Origin: an uncultured Pseudomonadota bacterium | GTDB taxonomy: Bacteria > Pseudomonadota > Alphaproteobacteria > Rs-D84 | NCBI GenBank assembly: GCA_947165555.1 | Contig: CAMVAR010000007.1 | Coordinates: 1 to 12,000 of the forward strand | DNA: 12,000 nucleotides | Reading direction: 5' to 3' | Part shown: positions 1-7,271 of the stretch, in pieces | Position numbering within the stretch: position 1 is the first letter of the stretch | How the letters are laid out: every line of letters begins with the position of its first letter | The notes under the pieces: model-generated | Databases searched by the model: none | Told to the model about the DNA's origin: nothing | Seen by the model: only the letters and a program-made list of their open reading frames with translations | Made by a program: the position numbers and the translations under genes

Positions 1-324
1 ATCACGCTGTGGTGTTGCGGCATAATCTTTTAACGCAATATTTGAAATACGCAACCCACGCACATCAACATCAACATTGTCTGAGGATATTATATGGGAC
101 GGTGCATCGGTCGCATCGGCCGCAATCGCAGCCAATTCTGATTCGGCCGGTTGGGCAACCGGTGTTGGTGCGGTCCACATACGAATCAACCACCATGAAC
201 CAAAAAATAAAACAACCCACCATAAAAAAGTCACAATACGTGAACGCCCCCCACGCGACGGCGTACTATTACGATTTGCATTCCACATATTAAACCCAGA
301 ATTATTATCCAGATATTTTACCAT
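1..324 (-). CDS. yidC: Probable membrane protein insertase YidC, N-terminal part (cut by window edge)
   Basis: Open frame of 108 codons running off the left edge; only the N-terminus is visible. Residues 1-29 are polar and basic. A strongly hydrophobic, Trp-rich membrane segment follows at about 30-50 (IVTFLWWVVLFFGSWWLIRM), then a Pro/Ala-rich linker to about 80, then the start of a folded periplasmic region containing VDVRGLRISNIALKDY. This order (one N-terminal membrane helix, a linker, then a beta-rich domain opening with a pattern like 'lrGarIddl.Lk.Y') is that of Gram-negative YidC, which inserts and folds inner-membrane proteins with or without SecYEG. The start at 324 is chosen because AAAGGGG lies 7 bases upstream, inside the end of lspA; an internal ATG at 288 is the alternative. 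It starts 4 bases after the lspA stop, so the two are probably cotranscribed. The conserved C-terminal YidC/Oxa1 core is outside the window, so the identity is probable rather than certain. Confidence 0.62.
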   Translation of the reverse strand, partial: MVKYLDNNSGFNMWNANRNSTPSRGGRSRIVTFLWWVVLFFGSWWLIRMWTAPTPVAQPAESELAAIAADATDAPSHIISSDNVDVDVRGLRISNIALKDYAATPQRD

Positions 325-328
325 GTTA

Positions 329-859
329 CTACCCCTTTAGATTCTTTAAACATTTACGACGCGCCAAGTACCAATTTAAAATATACAGACATACACCAAT
401 CGTTATGAAACAGTCGGCAAAGTTAAACGCCGGCCAATGCGCACCACCAATATGAAAATCCAGAAAATCAATCACCGCACCAAAACGAATCCTATCAATC
501 AAATTTCCCAATGCACCACCAATAATAAGAATCAATGGTGTGCGTTCATAATCACGCGCACGACGAATCAGATAATAAATCAAAAATGCAATTATTACAC
601 CCGTTGCAATTATCATTATCATCGGCATGCTATCCCCAAGATTGCGAAACATTGAAAATGCCGTTCCCGGATTCCACGTAAACACAATATTAAAAAAATT
701 CGTTACATGTCGCATTAGGTACGGCATCGGAACAACCGTCCATGATGCCCCCCAAACAAACGCAGAACCAGTTATTAAAAACAACAGGAAACATTTTGCC
801 ATCTGGTCCAATAAAACGATACCAAAAATTTTCGCCACCGTTTTTAATAGTTTCTTCAT
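329..859 (-). CDS. lspA: Lipoprotein signal peptidase (signal peptidase II)
   Basis: 176-residue integral membrane aspartic protease that cuts the signal peptide from diacylglyceryl-modified prolipoproteins just before the lipobox Cys. The family blocks are visible in order: LLDQMAK (D18), WNPGTAFSMF (from residue 62), GGALGNLIDRIRFG (114-127) and FNFAD (145-149). D122 and D149 match the catalytic pair that corresponds to Asp114 and Asp141 of the E. coli enzyme. Four hydrophobic segments (about 8-32, 78-97, 108-121, 150-165) fit the usual topology, and the length is slightly above the typical 160-170. The start has AAAGGA nine bases upstream. The gene begins a two-gene unit with the probable yidC, and a sigma70-like promoter lies just upstream. 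The window itself contains a likely substrate, the lipoprotein encoded at 8906-9226. Identity is very secure. Confidence 0.96.
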   Translation of the reverse strand: MKKLLKTVAKIFGIVLLDQMAKCFLLFLITGSAFVWGASWTVVPMPYLMRHVTNFFNIVFTWNPGTAFSMFRNLGDSMPMIMIIATGVIIAFLIYYLIRRARDYERTPLILIIGGALGNLIDRIRFGAVIDFLDFHIGGAHWPAFNFADCFITIGVCLYILNWYLARRKCLKNLKG

Positions 860-891
860 TTTTGTTTGTCCTTTGGTTTAAATACCTGGGT

Positions 892-920
892 AATATAGCA
901 GCATATACATGTAAAAGCAA
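892..920 (-). promoter_or_regulatory. Putative sigma70-type promoter for lspA-yidC
   Basis: On the minus strand a -35-like TTGCTT (915-920) is followed after 17 bases by TATATT (892-897). Transcription would start near 885, about 25 bases before the lspA start codon, which leaves room for the AAAGGA ribosome binding site. It lies in the 109-base gap after the antiporter gene, where I see no clear hairpin terminator, so read-through from upstream is also possible. Promoter calls by eye are tentative. Confidence 0.45.
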
Positions 921-968
921 ACATAAAAATACCCCTTGCGGCAGTGGCTAATTTTGTGCTTTTTATAT

Positions 969-2678
969 TTAGTTTAACCGGTCGGTTATTGCATTATCTA
1001 ATTCGGCGTAATTATCCAAACGCATATCGTTCAATAACGATGTTATTATTGTTTCAGATATACCCAATTGCCCCAAAACACTGTGAGCCAACATCAATGA
1101 TGATTCAATGGTTTCGGGTAATGCCTGTTGCACGCCTTCGTGTAATAATACGCGCGATTCAACCAGGTTACGCGCACGTGCGAATATTTTTGCGCGTGGC
1201 GCAACGGTTTTGATACTTAACACCGTGTTACGCGCCGTTTCGGCATTATCCAATGCAACAACAACCGCACGTACGCGTCGTGGCGACAAACCAAATTCAC
1301 GCAAAACGGTTGGATTTGTACAATCGCCATAAAACACATTATATCCATGTTCGCGCCCAAGCATAACAGACGGCACATCCAGGTCCACCGCAACATACGG
1401 TATTTTGCGTTCGCCCAAAACGTACGCGATAATTTGCCCAACGCGTCCAAAACCGCAAATAATTACATCAGGTCGAATATCATTATAAACACTATTCACA
1501 CGGCGATGACGGGCACGCACAAACAAGTGTTTGGAATTTTGTATTCGGTCGTATATCGCCAACAAGAATGGTGTTGATACCATAGATAAAATAATTATTG
1601 CCGTTAAAATTTCCTGGTCTGCGGATGGGATTGCGTTAATACCGCTGGTCTTCATGGTCTGGAACATTAGCAATGCGAATTCGCCGCCCTGGCTTAACAA
1701 CAATGCAATAGTGCGAGCATTATATGTGTCAACATGACGAACACGCGCAACGATAAACAGTGCGGCAAATTTTATCGCCACCAATCCAACCATCCCCAAC
1801 AAAACAACATACCAATTGTTGCGCAATATTTCCAAATTTAATCCCATGCCCAATGATATGAAAAACAATGCCAAAAATAATAACGCGTATGGCCCAATAT
1901 CTGCGCGTATTTGATGATTGTAAATCGTTTCAGACATCAACATGCCAGCCAAAAACGCACCCAACCCAGCCGGCAATCCCAACAAATCAACCGCAACCGC
2001 CCACAATGCAATATTTAACATGACCACCAATAAAAACGCTTCACGTGATTTAAGACGTGATACCAACCGCATCAATGGATTTAAAATTAATCGCCCAATA
2101 ACAACCACACCAAATACCAGTGCAACCGATGTAACCGCAACATCAATAATCGCCGCCCCCAGATTAAACGAACGTCCCGCCAACACCGGTAACATGGCCA
2201 ATAATGGTATTGATAATAAATCTTGGAACAACAAGATTGAAAATGTTTGGTGTCCCATTTCTGTATTCAACTGGTTTCGGTCGGATAATAACTGCAAATC
2301 TTCGGACGTACTGGACATCGCCAGCAAAAGTGCAACCGTTATCACCCCCATAACAGACCATGGCGTTATGCCGACAAGTATTGGGAACAACATTATTGCA
2401 ACCATCAAAACCTGGGCCGCGCCAAAACCAAAAATCGTACGACGCATTTGCCACAATCTTTTTATATTTATGCCCAACCCGATATTAAACCACAAAAATA
2501 AAATTCCCAAATCGCCCAAGAATGTCCATGTGTCATTAACCTGGAACAAATTCAGAACGTATGGACCGGAAATAACCCCCGCCAACAAAAACGCAACCAA
2601 CGCACCAACACGCATCGTGCGCAATAAAAACACCAATATAAACACCAACACAAAAAACATCAATACCGATATAGGCAT
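969..2678 (-). CDS. Kef-type monovalent cation/proton antiporter (CPA2) with TrkA-N/RCK domain
   Basis: 569-residue inner-membrane protein. Residues 1-380 are a polytopic CPA2 exchanger domain of about 12 hydrophobic segments, with family blocks GLGINIKRLWQMRRTIFGFG, SILLFQDLLSIPLL (D153) and LSQGGEFALLMF. Residues 403-520 form an RCK/TrkA-N nucleotide-binding domain with the Rossmann signature CGFGRVGQ (408-415) and acidic VDLD at the end of strand 2. Kef-type systems exchange K+ (or Na+) for H+; which ion is used here cannot be read from sequence. The RCK_C domain appears absent. The motif normally SSTAIVLQ reads SSTSEDLQ (122-129), an odd substitution. Start 2678 is chosen because a G6 run ends four bases upstream of it; ATG at 2681 is possible. 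The open frame continues to 2819 but that would run into rsmA. It follows rsmA by 50 bases. Relatives include KefB, KefC and YbaL, so I give no symbol. Confidence 0.88.
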   Translation of the reverse strand: MPISVLMFFVLVFILVFLLRTMRVGALVAFLLAGVISGPYVLNLFQVNDTWTFLGDLGILFLWFNIGLGINIKRLWQMRRTIFGFGAAQVLMVAIMLFPILVGITPWSVMGVITVALLLAMSSTSEDLQLLSDRNQLNTEMGHQTFSILLFQDLLSIPLLAMLPVLAGRSFNLGAAIIDVAVTSVALVFGVVVIGRLILNPLMRLVSRLKSREAFLLVVMLNIALWAVAVDLLGLPAGLGAFLAGMLMSETIYNHQIRADIGPYALLFLALFFISLGMGLNLEILRNNWYVVLLGMVGLVAIKFAALFIVARVRHVDTYNARTIALLLSQGGEFALLMFQTMKTSGINAIPSADQEILTAIIILSMVSTPFLLAIYDRIQNSKHLFVRARHRRVNSVYNDIRPDVIICGFGRVGQIIAYVLGERKIPYVAVDLDVPSVMLGREHGYNVFYGDCTNPTVLREFGLSPRRVRAVVVALDNAETARNTVLSIKTVAPRAKIFARARNLVESRVLLHEGVQQALPETIESSLMLAHSVLGQLGISETIITSLLNDMRLDNYAELDNAITDRLN

Positions 2679-2681
2679 CAT

Positions 2682-2687
2682 CCCCCC
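2682..2687 (-). promoter_or_regulatory. G6 ribosome binding site of the antiporter gene
   Basis: On the minus strand the sequence TATAGGGGGG lies directly before two consecutive ATG codons. The spacing to the second ATG (2678) is better for ribosome binding than to the first (2681), which decides the start. The run is a plain G homopolymer rather than AGGAGG and can pair with CCUCC of 16S rRNA with one G-U pair. Confidence 0.55.
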
Positions 2688-2705
2688 TATAATTCTTGCA
2701 ATGTG

Positions 2706-2736
2706 ATTATAGCAAAAAAATATGTATGCTATGCAA
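2706..2736 (-). promoter_or_regulatory. Possible promoter for the antiporter gene
   Basis: On the minus strand a perfect TATAAT (2706-2711) is preceded by a T-rich tract and, 19 bases away, by TTGCAT (2731-2736), which overlaps the end of rsmA. The spacing is longer than ideal, so the -35 assignment is weak, but the -10 box is consensus and would start transcription about 20 bases before the start codon. It would let the antiporter be expressed separately from recR and rsmA. Confidence 0.33.
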
Positions 2737-3556
2737 CCAATTTTTTTGCAATTTCCAAAAATTTTTCCGGCGATAATTCTTCGGCGCGTTCGGTCCCCGA
2801 TAATCCAAACACACGCCAATCCATATCACGCATAATCCCACGTATCATTTTACGACGATTCCCAAACAGGCGCGCCGTTAATTTTTCAATGTTTGAAATA
2901 TTACCAATGTTTTTTATTTTATTTTGGTTCGGAATTATTTGCACAACCGCACTTTCAACGCGCGGGCGCGGCACAAATGCGGTGCTTGGGACACCAAATA
3001 AAATCTTGGCATCCGACACAACAGACGTTAAAACCGACAATCGCCCATAGTGTTCATCGCCGGTATGCGCCACAATACGTTGGGCCACTTCGCGTTGAAA
3101 CATTAATGTTAATGATTCTATGGGCGCACCATGCGCAACATCAATTAACCATCCCGTCAATAATTCTGTGCCAACATTATATGGCAAATTTGCACAAATT
3201 GAAAATGCGCCCCCGGCAATCTTGGCCATATCAACACGCAACGCATCATCATAAATCACATCCAAACATCCATTCGATGCGGCGACAATTCGCGATAAAA
3301 TAGGTTCGGTTGTTTTGTCTTTCTCGATTGCAATCACGCGGCGCGCGCCGGCCTGCAATAATGCGCGCGTCAAACCACCCGGACCGGGGCCAATTTCAAT
3401 TACCGTGGAATTTTCAATATTCGGAACACTGCGCGCAATACGACCAGTCAAATTTAAATCAAACAAAAAATTTTGCCCAAATTGTTTTTTCGGTTCCAAT
3501 CCGGATTCGCGCATCATTTCGGAAACCGGCGGCAAAGATTCTATTTTATCAATCAT
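2729..3556 (-). CDS. rsmA: 16S rRNA (adenine1518/1519-N6)-dimethyltransferase RsmA/KsgA
   Basis: 275-residue SAM-dependent methyltransferase that dimethylates two adjacent adenines in the 3'-terminal helix of 16S rRNA, a late step and checkpoint in 30S assembly. N-terminal KKQFGQNFL (23-31) is the family's entry motif. Motif I EIGPGPGGLT (54-63) binds SAM, the acidic residue in AIEKD (E78) would contact the ribose, and motif IV NLPYNVGT (123-130) is the target-adenine site of this family. The C-terminal helical domain includes ARLFGNRRKMIRG (from about 228), typical of RsmA. Length is normal. The start ATG overlaps the recR stop in an ATGA arrangement, pointing to translational coupling. Identity is secure. 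Confidence 0.96.
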   Translation of the reverse strand: MIDKIESLPPVSEMMRESGLEPKKQFGQNFLFDLNLTGRIARSVPNIENSTVIEIGPGPGGLTRALLQAGARRVIAIEKDKTTEPILSRIVAASNGCLDVIYDDALRVDMAKIAGGAFSICANLPYNVGTELLTGWLIDVAHGAPIESLTLMFQREVAQRIVAHTGDEHYGRLSVLTSVVSDAKILFGVPSTAFVPRPRVESAVVQIIPNQNKIKNIGNISNIEKLTARLFGNRRKMIRGIMRDMDWRVFGLSGTERAEELSPEKFLEIAKKLVA

Positions 3557-4149
3557 AATGCGCGCCGCCCCCCAAACGCCAATGATAATGTGCCATCATC
3601 AATATAATCTAAATCACCACCAAGCGGCACACCGGATGCCAATTCTGTATAATGCACATCTGTATTGTTCAATATAGATATAATATATTGCTGTGTTGTT
3701 TTACCTTCGACTGTATTGGGTAATGCAAAGATAATTTCTGTAACTTTTTCATTCGAAATACGCGTTGCCAAATTATTTAAATTTAAATCGTCAGGTGTAA
3801 TACCCGACATCCCCGATAGCAAACCACCCAAAATATGATAGCGGCCATTAAAAACCCCAGACTTTTCCAATGTCCATACATCTGCCAAATCACGCACCAC
3901 ACAGAGCATTCCATTACCACGCGACATATCACAACAATATTCACATTGCGACAACGACCGGTCGGTCAACACACCACAATTTGGACACGGATACACATTT
4001 TCATTTGCGTCAATCAACGCATCAACCAAATTATTTATCCGTCCTGTTTTGTCCTGTAACAATCCCAAAACTATACGCCGTGCCGCACGGTTACCAACAC
4101 GTGGTAATTTTGCAAATTGTTTAATAAGTTTTTCTATTTTCGGATTCAT
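3553..4149 (-). CDS. recR: Recombination mediator protein RecR
   Basis: 198-residue member of the RecFOR pathway, which loads RecA onto gapped DNA. The N-terminal helix-hairpin-helix region is KLIKQFAKLPRVGNRAARR (7-25). The C4 zinc finger uses C55, C58, C69 and C72 (CPNC...CEYC). A Toprim domain follows (about 81-175), with the family blocks NTVEGKTT (145-152) and GVPLGGDLDYID (173-184). Length matches family norms (about 200). The Toprim block usually reading VVE or VVEEVADLWALE reads VVRDLADVWTLE here, so the normally acidic residue is R86; this was checked at codon level (CGT). The start at 4149 (MNPKIEKLI) fits the family; an in-frame TTG at 4167 would add six residues and has no better ribosome binding site. 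It starts 18 bases after the carboxypeptidase stop and overlaps rsmA by four bases. Confidence 0.95.
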   Translation of the reverse strand: MNPKIEKLIKQFAKLPRVGNRAARRIVLGLLQDKTGRINNLVDALIDANENVYPCPNCGVLTDRSLSQCEYCCDMSRGNGMLCVVRDLADVWTLEKSGVFNGRYHILGGLLSGMSGITPDDLNLNNLATRISNEKVTEIIFALPNTVEGKTTQQYIISILNNTDVHYTELASGVPLGGDLDYIDDGTLSLAFGGRRAL

Positions 4150-4167
4150 TTGCGTACATAATACCAA

Positions 4168-5316
4168 TCAATGAAACACATAGCAATCAATTCCGGCGGC
4201 GGATGCACGGTTACGTAAATCTTGGGCCCCGGATTCTGTTAACCCGCCCACACGAACACGATACAATCCCGTACCCGTTGGTTCAATATGTGCCGTTACG
4301 CCCAATGTATTTTGAATACGCGTAATCATTGAATTTGCGGCCGTCGTTGATGAAAACGCACCAAATTGCACACCAACACCACCGGTTATGTATGCAGGCG
4401 TCGCCGCGGGCGCATCGGTTGCGAATCTTTGCACAATCGGTGATGTCGCCGGTGCGGGTTGTGTTGTATATGTTACCGACGCCGTTGGCGATGACCGTGA
4501 CACCACCGATGGCGCGCCCGCGCCCAACATTTCGAAACCACGATTTAACATGCGCGTCGATACATCGGCACGAACATCCTTGGATTCGGCCCCCAAAACC
4601 ACCGACAACAACCGATATCCGTTGCGCGTCGCACTGGCCACCAGGGAATATTTAGATTTATTTGTAAAACCGGTCTTCATACCATCACACCCCGGATAGG
4701 TTCCCAACAAACGATTACCGTTTGTGTATGTTTTACCGTTATACGTCCAACTTTTAATTCCGAAATATTTCCAATAATGTGGAAAATGTTTATACACCGC
4801 CATAGATAACAACGCAATGTCACGCGCAGTTGATAATTGGTCATCGTCCGGCAAACCAGATGAATTTTCAAAATTCGTTTTCGACAGTCCGATTTCACGC
4901 GCCACACGCGTCATCAATGATGCAAATGTGCCCTCTTTGCCACCCTTTAAATTTTCCGCCAACACACGTGCAACATCATTCGCACTGTGCACCGCAAGGG
5001 CGATTATTGCATCTTCGACCCGAATTTTTGAACCGGCGGCCAGACCCAATTTCACCGGCGCGGCGGCGGCGGCGGCATTTGATACAATTAGGTAATCATC
5101 CAAATGTAATCGCCCATGGTCCAACGCATCAAATGTTAAATACAGTGTCATTATTTTGGTAAGCGATGCCGGATAGTTCGCATCATTCGCGTTTTCAGAA
5201 ATCAATACGCGTCCAGTATTCATATCGGCCACCAACGCCGCACGATAATTTGCCGCGTACACGGTCGTGCACAAAAACAGAGCCGGCAAAACAAATAAAA
5301 ATTTTCTTATTTCCAT
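4168..5316 (-). CDS. D-alanyl-D-alanine carboxypeptidase (S11 family, PBP5/6-like) with C-terminal SPOR domain
   Basis: 382-residue exported penicillin-binding protein that removes the terminal D-Ala from peptidoglycan pentapeptides, limiting cross-linking. Residues 1-21 form a signal peptide ending VYA, with cleavage expected before ANYRA. The S11 active-site motifs are present: SLTK (51-54, nucleophile S51), SAN (111-113) and KTG (214-216), with NRLLGTYPGCDGMKTG typical of the DacA/DacC group. The catalytic domain ends near 265. A Ser/Thr/Pro/Ala-rich linker (266-311) leads to a SPOR domain (313-382, VGVQFGAFSS...YRVRVGGL), which in known cases binds denuded glycan strands at division septa. 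A SPOR tail in place of the usual PBP5 C-terminal domain and amphipathic anchor suggests septal targeting (inference). A (GCC)5 tract gives six alanines at 81-86. The start at 5316 gives a clean signal peptide; an in-frame TTG at 5343 is less likely. No strong ribosome binding site is visible. Confidence 0.93.
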   Translation of the reverse strand: MEIRKFLFVLPALFLCTTVYAANYRAALVADMNTGRVLISENANDANYPASLTKIMTLYLTFDALDHGRLHLDDYLIVSNAAAAAAPVKLGLAAGSKIRVEDAIIALAVHSANDVARVLAENLKGGKEGTFASLMTRVAREIGLSKTNFENSSGLPDDDQLSTARDIALLSMAVYKHFPHYWKYFGIKSWTYNGKTYTNGNRLLGTYPGCDGMKTGFTNKSKYSLVASATRNGYRLLSVVLGAESKDVRADVSTRMLNRGFEMLGAGAPSVVSRSSPTASVTYTTQPAPATSPIVQRFATDAPAATPAYITGGVGVQFGAFSSTTAANSMITRIQNTLGVTAHIEPTGTGLYRVRVGGLTESGAQDLRNRASAAGIDCYVFH

Positions 5317-5323
5317 GAATCTT

Positions 5324-5353
5324 ATGTTAGTAAAAAATCGCAATACGGGTCAA
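5324..5353 (-). promoter_or_regulatory. Possible promoter for the carboxypeptidase-recR-rsmA genes
   Basis: On the minus strand TTGACC (5348-5353) is followed after 18 bases by TAACAT (5324-5329). The -10 box ends seven bases before the ATG at 5316, so the transcript could start at or next to the start codon and be nearly leaderless. This would fit the lack of a clear ribosome binding site, but the -10 match is modest. Confidence 0.3.
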
Positions 5354-5360
5354 CAAGAAA

Positions 5361-5380
5361 TTAGTGTTAGTGGTTAGTGG
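5361..5380. repeat. Short degenerate tandem repeat, three TTAGTG-like units
   Basis: The plus strand reads TTAGTG, then TTAGTGG, then TTAGTGGG in succession, in the gap between the ABC transporter stop (5390) and the carboxypeptidase gene. No function is evident. It may be a simple slippage product. Confidence 0.4.
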
Positions 5381-5389
5381 GTGGTGAAA

Positions 5390-7186
5390 TTATTTTTCAT
5401 CTTTTTCTTCCTGTAAAAATCCGCCAGATTGCATTTTCCATAAACGCGCGTATTCACCGCCACGCCGCAAAAGCCCCTTATGCGTCCCAGATTCAATAAT
5501 CTGGCCATGGTCAAGGACAACAATACGGTCCATGTTTCGCAGTGTCGAAAGACGGTGCGCAATCGCGATTGTTGTGCGATTATGCGATAATTTTTCAAAT
5601 GATTTCTGAATTGCAACCTCGGTTTCACTGTCAAGGGCGGATGTCGCCTCGTCCAGGATTAAAATTGGCGCATCTTTTAAAAACGCACGCGCAATCGCAA
5701 CGCGTTGCCGTTGACCGCCCGACATTTTTATTCCACGGTCACCAACCATGGTATTATATTTTTTATCGGTCAACATAATGAATTTGTCCGCCGATGCAAA
5801 TCGCGCCGCGCGTTTGATTTCGGCATCAGTTGCATCGGGCCGGCCATACGCAATGTTATCACGAATTGTACGATTAAACATTGCCGGGTCTTGTGGAATA
5901 AATGAAATGTTTTCACGCAAAGAATTCTGGGTCACATCGCGAATATCAACACCATCAATCAAAATCGCACCACGCCGCACATCATAAAACCGCATCAGCA
6001 AATTTACCAATGTTGTTTTACCCGCGCCCGACGGCCCAACGATTCCAACGCGTTCGCCCGGTTTGATTGTCAAAGACAAATCGCGCAAGATATATTTGTT
6101 TTTATATTTGAATGAAACATTTTTAATTTCTATCTTGCCGTGTTTTACATTTAATGTTGTGGCATTTGGTTTATCAACAACCTCTAATGGAACCGATAAT
6201 TCTTTATATCCCTTGGCAGCCGAAGACATACCGTCTATGATTGTTGGAATTTCGTTTATCAAACTACTTATCATACCCATAACATTATAATACACCGCCA
6301 TACTGTAAACTATATCAGAAAGTTTCATCATATCGCGGGAATACATATATGCGCAGAATATCAATGTCGCGCCAAACATCATATCCCAAAAATATGCCGG
6401 CACCGCCCACGACAAACGTTGCCAAAAAGATGCCATACGCCGCGCATTTACATGTTCGGCACGCGGCTTTTCCAAATAATCGTGTTCACGCGATTCACCG
6501 GCAAACAATCGCACCGCCATATTATTCGAAAAACCATCAAGTATTTTGCCAGACAAAGCCGAACCCGTGCTGGCCCTGCGTTCCGCCGATTTTTTAATTT
6601 TCTTGCGCAAACCAAAAACAAAGATTGCACGCAAAATAAACATACCTATAAATGTTAGCGCAATATACCGATTTACCGTGAACAACAATGTTGAGTTTAA
6701 TACAATCATTACCAATCGCAAAACCATAGACCACACGTTGTTTATAAGTGTTTCAGCGCCATCATTACAATATCTTATATTCGCACTAATAGAGCCCGCC
6801 ATACGATTTACCCAAAATGACATAGATTGCAAATGCACATAATCGGTCAGAACCTGGGAAATTTTACGATTCAAATATGGCCTTAATACAGAACTAATAT
6901 GATCGCGTATGATTGCGATTGTTGAATAGCCCATATTGATACCAACCAACAATAAAATTGTCGGCATGACATACGCGTATATTGCCGTACCCATCGGCGC
7001 ACCTTCGAACATTGCAACAATCCAGCGTTCAACATACGGAAATACAACCGAACCAGAATATTCGAACAGCCGAAAGACCATAAATAAAAGAATCCATTTA
7101 TACAAACCAGGAAAACATTTCTTGAAATAAAATTTCAACAAAGTTTTTGGCATATACGATGTGTTTGCATAATCTGATTTTTTCAT
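5390..7186 (-). CDS. ABC exporter, fused permease and ATPase (MsbA/multidrug-like half-transporter)
   Basis: 598-residue type IV (ABC-B) exporter half-molecule, expected to work as a homodimer in the inner membrane. Residues 30-325 form a transmembrane domain with about six hydrophobic segments (for example 31-50, 72-90, 155-172, 174-192 and 262-282). Residues 350-590 are the ATPase: Walker A GPSGAGKT (384-391), Q-loop IPQDP (Q432), signature MSGGQRQR (488-495), Walker B ILILDE (508-513, catalytic E513), D-loop SALD (516-519) and switch H544. All catalytic residues are intact. Substrate is unknown; lipid A core (MsbA), peptides or drugs are all possible and the sequence does not decide. The start at 7186 has a G6 run eight bases upstream; the open frame upstream to 7246 lacks such a site. 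It is transcribed divergently from the GNAT gene and leads into the carboxypeptidase-recR-rsmA genes after a 73-base gap. Confidence 0.93.
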   Translation of the reverse strand: MKKSDYANTSYMPKTLLKFYFKKCFPGLYKWILLFMVFRLFEYSGSVVFPYVERWIVAMFEGAPMGTAIYAYVMPTILLLVGINMGYSTIAIIRDHISSVLRPYLNRKISQVLTDYVHLQSMSFWVNRMAGSISANIRYCNDGAETLINNVWSMVLRLVMIVLNSTLLFTVNRYIALTFIGMFILRAIFVFGLRKKIKKSAERRASTGSALSGKILDGFSNNMAVRLFAGESREHDYLEKPRAEHVNARRMASFWQRLSWAVPAYFWDMMFGATLIFCAYMYSRDMMKLSDIVYSMAVYYNVMGMISSLINEIPTIIDGMSSAAKGYKELSVPLEVVDKPNATTLNVKHGKIEIKNVSFKYKNKYILRDLSLTIKPGERVGIVGPSGAGKTTLVNLLMRFYDVRRGAILIDGVDIRDVTQNSLRENISFIPQDPAMFNRTIRDNIAYGRPDATDAEIKRAARFASADKFIMLTDKKYNTMVGDRGIKMSGGQRQRVAIARAFLKDAPILILDEATSALDSETEVAIQKSFEKLSHNRTTIAIAHRLSTLRNMDRIVVLDHGQIIESGTHKGLLRRGGEYARLWKMQSGGFLQEEKDEK

Positions 7187-7194
7187 AACTGTAT

Positions 7195-7200
7195 CCCCCC
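7195..7200 (-). promoter_or_regulatory. G6 ribosome binding site of the ABC exporter gene
   Basis: The minus strand reads GGGGGG eight bases before the ATG at 7186, directly after a T8 tract. It fixes the start and is one of several plain-G ribosome binding sites in the window. Confidence 0.5.
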
Positions 7201-7217
7201 AAAAAAAATTCAAAGAA

Positions 7218-7246
7218 TAAATACCGCATATCGGTTGCAAAGGCAA
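7218..7246 (-). promoter_or_regulatory. Putative promoter for the ABC exporter gene
   Basis: On the minus strand TTGCCT (7241-7246) and TATTTA (7218-7223) are separated by 17 bases. Transcription would start near 7211, about 25 bases before the ATG and upstream of the G6 ribosome binding site. Its -35 region is interleaved with that of the opposing promoter at 7235-7262, so the two may compete for polymerase. Confidence 0.38.
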
Positions 7247-7262
7247 GAATATTTTTTATAAT
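7235..7262 (+). promoter_or_regulatory. Putative promoter for the GNAT gene
   Basis: TTGCAA (7235-7240), a 16-base spacer, and consensus TATAAT (7257-7262). The -10 box touches the ATG at 7263, so transcription would start around 7268-7271. That places the next in-frame ATG (7272) at the very 5' end of the message. Confidence 0.45.
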
Positions 7263-7271
7263 ATGCCCAAT

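Noticed and set aside
922..968. Intrinsic terminator after the antiporter gene
   Set aside because: The GC-rich patch at 932-948 does not form a stem of more than two or three pairs with a following T run on the minus strand.
1942..2706. A 254-codon plus-strand open frame
   Set aside because: It lies opposite the antiporter gene and its translation is Asn/Thr/Pro-rich with no domain pattern, as expected from the complement of a membrane-protein gene in this base composition.
2679..2819. N-terminal extension of the antiporter by 47 codons
   Set aside because: It overlaps rsmA by 91 bases, begins with a basic non-membrane segment not seen in the family, and the G6 ribosome binding site supports the start at 2678.
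4150..4167. TTG start for recR
   Set aside because: It adds six residues outside the conserved start MNPKIEKLI and has no better ribosome binding site.
7187..7246. 20-codon extension of the ABC exporter
   Set aside because: The ATG at 7186 has a G6 run at proper spacing, and the extended part would cover that site and the putative promoter.
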